Source: CAYVFC01 sp964450715
GTDB taxonomy: Bacteria; Myxococcota_A; Polyangia; Polyangiales; JAFGIB01
Direction: 5' to 3'
Length of the DNA stretch: 8,548 nucleotides
Assembly (NCBI GenBank): GCA_964450715.1
Contig: CAYVFC010000223.1
Span: forward strand, 1 to 8,548
Shown here: piece by piece, positions 1 to 4,913 of the stretch
Layout: the number at the start of each line of letters is the position of its first letter
Position numbering within the stretch: position 1 is the first letter of the stretch
Program-made: the position numbers and the translations under genes
Notes under the pieces: generated by a model
Told to the model about the DNA's origin: nothing
The model's input: only the letters and a program-made list of their open reading frames with translations
Database searches by the model: none

Positions 1-1
1 G

Positions 2-688
2 GCCGGCACGGCCGCCAGCACGGGAGGTAGCGCGGCGGTCGCGGCCACCGGCGGCGCCGCCGCCGTCGGGGCGAGCGCGGCGGTCGGTGCGGGAACGGCG
101 GCGAGCGCCGGGCTGGTAACCAAGGCGGTGCTGGCCGTCGCCGTGGCGGGCGCCATCGGCGTGGGCGCCGCCAATACCGTCTGGCGGGAATCGGCCCCCC
201 CGTCCGGAGAAAAGGCATCGGTCCCCGCGCGGGCGGACGCGGTGCGAGAAGCGCCGGCCACAGCCGCAGAGCCGGCCGAAACGAGCGGCACGGAGCGATC
301 GCCGGAGCGGTCCGCGGGCGAAACACCTGTCACCGACGACCCGGGGCCGAAAGCGAAGCCCGCGGAGGTGAGAACGGGCTCGAATACGCGGAGTAAGAAT
401 GCGTCCGATCGACTCGACGAGGAGCTCGAGCTTCTCAGGACGGCCCAGGAGGCGCTGCAACGAGGAAAGCCGGGCGAGGCATTGCGGGCTCTGGAGAGGC
501 ACTCCCGCCTCTTCCCTCGGGGCGCCATGCGACAGGAACGCGAGGCGACGCGAGCGGTCTCGCTCTGCGAGCTGGGACGGTTGAAAGAGGGGCGCGCGGT
601 AGCGCGGCGCCTGCTCACCCGCTCGCCCCGCACGCCGCTGGCCGGGCGCCTGGCTCGATCCTGCTCGGTCGAGGCCGCGAGCAGATGA
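2..688 (+). CDS. Membrane protein with TPR-like C-terminus, probable partner of an ECF sigma factor (5' partial)
   Basis: The frame is open from base 2 to the TGA at 686-688, giving 228 visible residues with no start inside the window; the GTG at 128 falls in the middle of the hydrophobic stretch and is an unlikely start. The visible N-terminal part is almost purely Ala/Gly/Thr/Ser/Val and leads into a hydrophobic segment (visible residues about 37-60, AVLAVAVAGAIGVG) that should be one membrane helix. A charged Pro/Ala/Glu linker follows, then a helical TPR-like end (LRTAQEALQRGKPGEALRAL, later FPRGAMRQERE, then SPRTPLAGRLARSC). From memory, this architecture (Ala/Gly-rich segment, one helix, TPR-like tail with FPRG and SPLA-like motifs) is common in Myxococcota directly downstream of ECF sigma-70 genes, where the protein is assumed to act as a membrane-bound regulator. 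The sigma gene would lie left of the window and is not seen. The stop overlaps the next start (ATGA), implying translational coupling. Role is inferred; the reading frame is clear. Confidence 0.82.
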   Translation, partial: AGTAASTGGSAAVAATGGAAAVGASAAVGAGTAASAGLVTKAVLAVAVAGAIGVGAANTVWRESAPPSGEKASVPARADAVREAPATAAEPAETSGTERSPERSAGETPVTDDPGPKAKPAEVRTGSNTRSKNASDRLDEELELLRTAQEALQRGKPGEALRALERHSRLFPRGAMRQEREATRAVSLCELGRLKEGRAVARRLLTRSPRTPLAGRLARSCSVEAASR

Positions 689-1299
689 CGGGGCGGATCG
701 CGACCGGCCGGAGGGCTTGCCGCGGATCCGGGTCGGGCGCGTCGCCGGTTGCCTGCGCCTGCGCGCTGCTGCTCGCCGCGGGCGGCTGCCAGACGCAGGA
801 CGTGTTGCTAGGCGAAGTCGAAGCGGGCCTGACGGGCGCCCCCGACGCGGCCGGGCAAGACGCCGGGGCGACGGAAGGGGCTGAGGGCGACAGCGGGGGA
901 GAGGGCGACGCCGGCTCGGGAAACTATTCCCACTATCCGGAGCTGTGCGATCCGCGGCAGTGCATGCTACCGCCCGACGTCCCCATCATCTTCTGTTCCG
1001 ACGGAACCGTGTTGATCCCCTACTGCGTGCGGGGTCGCGACGGACGCTGCGAATGGCAAAACGGCGAGTGCGGTTCCTGGTACCAGGCGCCGCGCGACGC
1101 CTGCGGCGGTTGCGGGGGCTACGAGTACTGCGATGTCGAGAGCTGCGGCAGGTACGGCGACCGCGGCGTCTGCCGGCCGCGGCCCGACGCCTGCAACCGG
1201 CAGTACGAACCGGTCTGCGGTTGCGACGGTCGAACCTACGGCAACGCCTGTCTTGCCGCTATCGAGGGCGTCTCCATCGCCCACGACGGTTCCTGTTGA
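685..1299 (+). CDS. Cys-rich lipoprotein with C-terminal Kazal-type domain
   Basis: 204 residues; the ATG at 685 overlaps the upstream stop, with a GAGG at 671-674 as possible ribosome site. A basic N-terminus (Arg4, 9, 10, 13) and hydrophobic residues 22-32 end at AAGGC, with Cys35 as probable lipidated residue; the lipobox is loose (Ala at -3, Leu at -5). Residues 50-80 are an Ala/Gly/Asp/Glu linker. The rest is Cys-rich in three blocks. The first, 88-129, contains CSDG and GRCEWQNGEC. The second, 140-163, contains CGGCGGYEYC and a GVC end. The third, 170-204, is a Kazal-type domain with PVCGCDGRTYGNAC and a closing DGSC. Kazal domains are classically serine-protease inhibitors; in Myxococcota, Cys-rich blocks of this kind recur before Kazal domains in predicted surface lipoproteins of unknown role. 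Residue +2 after the lipid Cys is Gln, not Lys, compatible with outer-membrane sorting. Protease inhibition is possible but not shown; a structural or adhesive role is equally open. Confidence 0.85.
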   Translation: MTGRIATGRRACRGSGSGASPVACACALLLAAGGCQTQDVLLGEVEAGLTGAPDAAGQDAGATEGAEGDSGGEGDAGSGNYSHYPELCDPRQCMLPPDVPIIFCSDGTVLIPYCVRGRDGRCEWQNGECGSWYQAPRDACGGCGGYEYCDVESCGRYGDRGVCRPRPDACNRQYEPVCGCDGRTYGNACLAAIEGVSIAHDGSC

Positions 1300-1331
1300 A
1301 TCAGCGCCCTTAGATAGACGATACAAAACGG

Positions 1332-1357
1332 TCCGGTCCGTACCGGTACGGGTCGGG
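1332..1357. promoter_or_regulatory. Long dyad / hairpin between the Kazal gene and the next lipoprotein gene
   Basis: The core at 1338-1351 (ccgtaccggtacgg) is a perfect 14-bp palindrome. With G-U pairs allowed, the symmetry extends to 1332-1357, giving an 11-bp RNA stem closed by a CCGG loop. It begins 33 bp after the Kazal stop. No T-run follows, so it is not a classical intrinsic terminator, although it could still help end the upstream transcript. The perfect DNA symmetry would also suit a dimeric regulator binding site. It lies 35 bp upstream of the proposed -35 element of the next gene. Neither role is proven. Confidence 0.4.
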
Positions 1358-1392
1358 AGAGAATCCTGGGCAAGCGTCACCGGAAACGATGC

Positions 1393-1421
1393 TTGGCTGG
1401 AATCGATTCGTTCGCTACACT
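1393..1421 (+). promoter_or_regulatory. Candidate sigma-70-like promoter
   Basis: TTGGCT at 1393-1398 and TACACT at 1416-1421 each match four of six consensus positions and are separated by 17 bp. Transcription would begin near 1428, leaving a leader of about 42 nt before the ATG at 1470. This supports 1470 rather than the in-frame ATG at 1389 as the translation start, because 1389 lies upstream of this promoter. Promoters in GC-rich genomes are hard to call by eye, so this is tentative. Confidence 0.35.
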
Positions 1422-1458
1422 ACGCGGCGGATGGGGCGAGAAGAACCTTCGCCCGCAC

Positions 1459-1464
1459 GGGAGG
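1459..1464 (+). promoter_or_regulatory. Ribosome binding site deciding the start at 1470
   Basis: GGGAGG lies five bases before the ATG at 1470. The in-frame upstream ATG at 1389 has no comparable site, and it would put 27 mostly polar and charged residues before a good lipoprotein signal peptide. Confidence 0.75.
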
Positions 1465-1469
1465 CCATC

Positions 1470-2597
1470 ATGCAAGAACGCATCATCCATCGCATCGGAG
1501 TCGTGCTCGCGGTCGCGCTCGCCGCCGCCATAGCCGGCTGCGGCGCGGCGGCGAGCGCGCCGGCAACCGGGGAGACGATTTCGACCGCGCAAGCGCAACC
1601 CGACTATGATTACCAGGCCTTCGCCCCGTTGCCCGAGCCGGTCCGGGAGGGCAGCGTGCCGTTTCTACTGGGCCCCGACGGCGCCGAGCAGATGAGCTGT
1701 TTCGAGGAGGTCGAGGAGATCAAGCCGCTGCAGGGCGATACCAGCGTGGTGGTGCTGTTCGAGAAGCACGCGGAGGTCGCTAAGGCTGCCATCGACAAGT
1801 GGATGGTCGATACCCTGGCGCCCGACAGCGTCACTAGCGCCATGGCCCAGGGGTGGAAGCTGGAGATCGACGACACGGTGGCGCTGGAGGTAGAGCCGGA
1901 CAAGATGCGCTTCGTACAGGAGCCGGAGTGCATTCAGCAGTCGACGGGCTGGCTGCCGGAGGAGATCCGAGCGGTGACCGCGCTGTACGGCGCGCGCACC
2001 TTTCGCTTCCAGGCCGATCCGCCGGTCAAGGCCGAGGTCAAGGAAGCCATCATCAGCGGCGTCCAGTACCAGGGCCTGATGATCGAGTCGGACGACCTGC
2101 GCGACTACGAGCCGCTGCTCGACGACAAGGGCGAGCCCAAGCTCGACGACAAGAAGCAGCCGCTCTATACCGCTCCGGACGGAAGCCTGGTTCCGGAGAA
2201 CAAGGTCCCGCCCCCGGAGAAACGCACCATGAGCGAGTGGACGCTCAAGTCCGAGAAACCCCTCTTTTTCGCTTTTCACGAGCTATCCGAGGAGGCCTGG
2301 CGCGCGGAGACCGAAGCGGGCATCTGCGACGTGGTGCTCATCTGGGGCGACCCCAAGGCGCGCACGCCGGAATGCGAGCAGTACGCGCGGTCGTCATTTT
2401 TGGCCGCGAAATCGGCAAGCGGGAGCGTAGACATCACCGTCCAAACCGGGAAGGAGAGCAAGAAGCTGAACATGAGCTTCGGCGATACCGAGCGGGTACA
2501 GGTGGACGAGCGGACCCTCCTCTGGTTGAGCCCCGAAGAGGCCGGGGAGGGCCTGGGGGTGAAGATCAAGCTCGACAGTCTGGTGCTCAATCCCTAG
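1470..2597 (+). CDS. Lipoprotein of unknown function
   Basis: 375 residues from the ATG at 1470, chosen because GGGAGG precedes it by five bases and because it gives a compact lipoprotein signal: charged n-region (MQERIIHR), hydrophobic residues 10-22, then IAGC with Cys24 as the lipidated residue. Gly at +2 is compatible with outer-membrane sorting. The mature part opens with an Ala/Thr-rich linker (25-45) and continues as an acidic, mixed alpha/beta-looking domain with four further cysteines (77, 154, 286, 302) that could form two disulfides. Residues 217-232 carry a small imperfect duplication (LDDKGEPK then LDDKKQPL), mirrored in the DNA by a 13-base perfect repeat at 2117-2129 and 2141-2153. 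I do not recognise a family and see no catalytic motif. The next gene starts 33 bases after the stop, in the same frame, so the two are probably co-transcribed. Function cannot be stated beyond an envelope protein. Confidence 0.85.
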   Translation: MQERIIHRIGVVLAVALAAAIAGCGAAASAPATGETISTAQAQPDYDYQAFAPLPEPVREGSVPFLLGPDGAEQMSCFEEVEEIKPLQGDTSVVVLFEKHAEVAKAAIDKWMVDTLAPDSVTSAMAQGWKLEIDDTVALEVEPDKMRFVQEPECIQQSTGWLPEEIRAVTALYGARTFRFQADPPVKAEVKEAIISGVQYQGLMIESDDLRDYEPLLDDKGEPKLDDKKQPLYTAPDGSLVPENKVPPPEKRTMSEWTLKSEKPLFFAFHELSEEAWRAETEAGICDVVLIWGDPKARTPECEQYARSSFLAAKSASGSVDITVQTGKESKKLNMSFGDTERVQVDERTLLWLSPEEAGEGLGVKIKLDSLVLNP

Positions 2598-2630
2598 CAG
2601 CGGTCTCTCCGCGACCTCTTTTCCAGTCCT

Positions 2631-4157
2631 GTGGAGAGCGAACGCCGAAACCGACCCAGAGCGACACCCGGAGCCCTGCGCCGGGTCGGCCCGGCTGTCC
2701 TCGTCGCCACCTGCTTGCTCGCCTCCGGATGCGAGAAGAGCGCTCGGCGGCCGCCGCCGGCCGCCGAGAAAGCTGCGCCGGTCGAGCAGAAGCCTACCGT
2801 TCCCAATATACTCATAGTATCCGTAGATACGCTGCGCCCGGACTACCTGAGCTGCGAGGGATACCCCCTGAAGACGACTCCCCAGTTAGATCGCTGGCTG
2901 GAGGACGCGATAGTGTTTACCCGAGCGGTCACTCCCATCCCGCGAACCACCCAGGCGCTGGCCAGCATGTTTACCGGGCAATACCCCCAGAAAACCCGCG
3001 TGCGGAGGTTGACCTCCCGTTTGCCCGATACGGCGATGACCCTGGGACGGCTCGCGCAGCAGCGCGGATACCAGACCGCCGCGGTGGTTTCCAACCACCT
3101 GCTCACGCGCGCTCGAGGGCTGGACAACGGTTTCGACAGCTACGATTTCGCGAACGACACCCGCGGCGCTCTCCGGACCACCCGGGCGGCCCTGGGCGTT
3201 CTCTCCAGCCGAGAGACGGCGAAGCCGCTGCTGCTCTGGGTCCACTACATCGACCCCCACGTACCCTACTACCCGTCGAAGAAGAGCGCGGTCGCGCTCG
3301 ATCCGGACTACCAGGGCAAGTATCAATACCACTTCGGACAGGTACAGGGCGGGATCGGTAACAAAGCCTATCCCGAGGACCTGCCCAAGGCCGAGGCGGT
3401 GTTCGAGAACGAGCTTCCCGAACGGGTGAATGAGCACATTCGCAGGCTGTATGCCGCCGACATTCGCGATACCGACGAGCAGCTCGCGCTGCTGTTCGAC
3501 GCGGTCGAGGGGGACGCCTCGCAGAAGTGGTGGGTGCTCTTCACCTCGGACCATGGTGAGAGCCTGGGGGAGCACGACTTCTATTTCGACCACGGGGACT
3601 ACGTATACGACGCCTGCATGCGGATCCCGCTGGCCGTCCGGGCTCCGGCGGGCCATCCGCTAGGCAAAGCGCAGCGAATCGATGCCAGGGTCTCCCTTAT
3701 CGATGTGCTCCCCACCCTGATCGATCTGCTGGCCTGGAAGGTCGAGGAGAGGGTCGCCGGAAGATTTGACGGGATCTCGCTCGCCGGTTTGATGCGAGGA
3801 GAGAAGGGCAAACCGCGCCCCCTGTTCGGCGAGTGCGGCATGAGCTACTTCCCCAAGCGCGTCGAGCGCCGCAAGGTCTTCGACGTATCGGGGAGGTTCC
3901 GCGCGGTCTGGCTGGACGAATGGAAGCTTATTTTTACTCCCTACCAGAGCGCCGAGAACCGTTTCGAGCTATATCGCCTCGACGAGGACCCCGCCGAGAC
4001 CCGCAACCTGGCCCCGGAGCATCCGGAGGTCGTCTCCAGGCTCTTCGCCGAGCTGAGGCAGTGGATGAAAGAGGATCCGGAGCTGCGAAAGAAGACGCTA
4101 CCCGAGCTCAGCGACGACGACAGGCAAAGGCTACGGTCCCTGGGGTACGTGCAGTAG
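2631..4157 (+). CDS. Sulfatase-like (alkaline phosphatase superfamily) lipoprotein
   Basis: 508 residues from a GTG start. The frame is closed by the TAG at 2595, and no ATG, GTG or TTG lies between them; no clear ribosome site is visible, so translation may depend on the gene upstream. The signal peptide has a basic n-region, a hydrophobic stretch at 20-31, and LLASGC with Cys34 lipidated; Glu at +2. A Pro/Ala-rich linker (37-57) precedes the PF00884-like domain. It shows IVSVDTLRPD (Asp66, first metal ligand), TPIPRTTQALASMFTG (101-116) at the nucleophile site, YIDPHVPY (207-214, His210), TSDHGESLGEHDFYFDHG (305-322; Asp307 and His308 metal ligands, His315, His321), WKLI (431-434) and a closing LRSLGYV (501-507). 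Cys/Ser-x-Pro-x-Arg, which is converted to formylglycine in true sulfatases, is absent; Thr106 or Thr107 is the likely nucleophile. Family membership is firm. The substrate is unknown, and a phosphate-ester hydrolase or phosphotransferase is as plausible as a sulfatase. It would act in the periplasm or at the surface. Confidence 0.92.
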   Translation: MESERRNRPRATPGALRRVGPAVLVATCLLASGCEKSARRPPPAAEKAAPVEQKPTVPNILIVSVDTLRPDYLSCEGYPLKTTPQLDRWLEDAIVFTRAVTPIPRTTQALASMFTGQYPQKTRVRRLTSRLPDTAMTLGRLAQQRGYQTAAVVSNHLLTRARGLDNGFDSYDFANDTRGALRTTRAALGVLSSRETAKPLLLWVHYIDPHVPYYPSKKSAVALDPDYQGKYQYHFGQVQGGIGNKAYPEDLPKAEAVFENELPERVNEHIRRLYAADIRDTDEQLALLFDAVEGDASQKWWVLFTSDHGESLGEHDFYFDHGDYVYDACMRIPLAVRAPAGHPLGKAQRIDARVSLIDVLPTLIDLLAWKVEERVAGRFDGISLAGLMRGEKGKPRPLFGECGMSYFPKRVERRKVFDVSGRFRAVWLDEWKLIFTPYQSAENRFELYRLDEDPAETRNLAPEHPEVVSRLFAELRQWMKEDPELRKKTLPELSDDDRQRLRSLGYVQ

Positions 4158-4193
4158 GGAGGGGCGAGGTACGCCGCGGAGCGGTAACGGGGA

Positions 4194-4223
4194 TTGGGCA
4201 AGCCCCCGCGCCTGTGGTATCTT
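4194..4223 (+). promoter_or_regulatory. Candidate promoter giving a leaderless transcript
   Basis: TTGGGC at 4194-4199 and TATCTT at 4218-4223 are separated by 18 bp. Transcription starting seven bases after the -10 would fall at 4230, the A of the ATG of the next gene. No purine-rich ribosome site precedes that ATG, which fits a leaderless message. The two hexamers are only partial matches to the consensus. Confidence 0.3.
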
Positions 4224-4229
4224 TAGTCA

Positions 4230-4868
4230 ATGCGATCGTCTGGCAAAGCTATGTTTTTGCCGTTCGCTATCATCGTGCTATCCGGGGGGTGTGCAAAACC
4301 GGTGCGCGTCGCGCAGCCGGAGCAGCCGCCCCCCCCCCCGCCGCCCTCCCTGGAGCCGACCGGGGTTGAGCCCAAGAGCGAAATCGGGGTCACCATGGCG
4401 GCCTTCAAGTGCGTGGAGAAGTCGAGCGAGACCTGCAATGCCCTGGACGACGACTGCGACGGCGTGATCGACGAGGGGTGCGGTTACAATACCGGAGCCA
4501 TCCAGATCACCATGAAATGGGATACCGGAGCCGATATCGACCTGTACGTGACCGATCCCGCGGGAGAGACCATCTACTACAACCAGAAATACCGGCGCTC
4601 CTCTTCCGGCGGTTTTATGGACCACGACGCGCGGGGTGACTGCCGTCCCGAGCAGGACAACCCGCGGATCGAGAACGCGTTCTGGAGCAACCCGGAACCG
4701 CCCGGCGGCGAGTACCGAATCGAGCTTCACTACTTCGGGCCCTGCGGCGACCACGGGCCCACCCGCACCACCATCTCCATCGCCGTCGGCGGCCGGGTGG
4801 TGGGAAGCTTCAACTACGACCTCGAGCCCGAGCAGCGGAAGGAGGTCGCCTCGTTTACCCTACCCTGA
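4230..4868 (+). CDS. Lipoprotein with MopE-type Asp/Cys motif and YfaP/DUF2135-like domain
   Basis: 212 residues. The ATG at 4230 is preferred over the one at 4251 because it supplies the positive charges (Arg2, Lys6) a signal peptide needs; no ribosome site is seen for either. The hydrophobic stretch 8-18 ends in LSGGC with Cys21 lipidated and Ala at +2. A Pro-rich linker follows, with seven consecutive prolines (33-39) encoded partly by 11 C in a row. ETCNALDDDCDGVIDEGC (67-84) is the motif repeated in Myxococcota surface proteins and known from the copper-associated MopE protein; its spaced acidic residues suggest metal binding, and here it occurs once. Residues 88-212 resemble YfaP/DUF2135 domains: ITMKWDTGADIDLYVTDPAG, then YYNQ, a Gly/Asp-rich turn (GGFMDHDARGD), then PPGGEYRIELHYFGPCG and a beta-rich end. 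DUF2135 has no established catalytic role; it looks like a beta-sandwich. The gene is 72 bases after the hydrolase and 45 before the receiver/PATAN gene. A surface or periplasmic binding role is inferred. Confidence 0.87.
   Translation: MRSSGKAMFLPFAIIVLSGGCAKPVRVAQPEQPPPPPPPSLEPTGVEPKSEIGVTMAAFKCVEKSSETCNALDDDCDGVIDEGCGYNTGAIQITMKWDTGADIDLYVTDPAGETIYYNQKYRRSSSGGFMDHDARGDCRPEQDNPRIENAFWSNPEPPGGEYRIELHYFGPCGDHGPTRTTISIAVGGRVVGSFNYDLEPEQRKEVASFTLP
4329..4339 (+). repeat. Run of 11 C in the N-terminal coding part of the MopE/DUF2135 lipoprotein gene
   Basis: Eleven consecutive C encode part of the seven-proline stretch at residues 33-39. A gain of one C would bring in a stop at 4367, and a loss of one C a stop at 4465. 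Either change removes the whole DUF2135-like domain, while changes of three would only lengthen or shorten the proline run. Confidence 0.9.
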
Positions 4869-4913
4869 CACCGTCAGAGCAACAGGGTACGAGAAGGTAC
4901 GGAATGGTAGACC

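Noticed and set aside
1389..1469. Upstream ATG that would extend the 1470-2597 lipoprotein by 27 residues.
   Set aside because: It has no ribosome site, would bury the signal peptide, and lies upstream of the likely transcription start.
2595..2633. The TAG ending the first lipoprotein is in frame with the hydrolase, with no other stop up to its GTG, suggesting readthrough or a split gene.
   Set aside because: The second protein has its own complete lipoprotein signal peptide, so two separate proteins are the simpler reading; shared frame has a one-in-three chance.
1853..3361. Open frame of 502 codons on the + strand crossing the junction of two lipoprotein genes.
   Set aside because: It is Arg/Gly/Ala/Pro-rich with no motif and covers two well-supported genes in another frame.
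2886..3656. 256-codon open frame on the - strand inside the hydrolase gene.
   Set aside because: It is antisense to conserved metal-site motifs, has no recognisable domain, and is explained by GC bias.
4185..4210. Short GGGG/CCCC pairing after the hydrolase gene as a terminator.
   Set aside because: The stem is only four to five pairs, with a poor loop and no T-run, and the region overlaps a candidate promoter.
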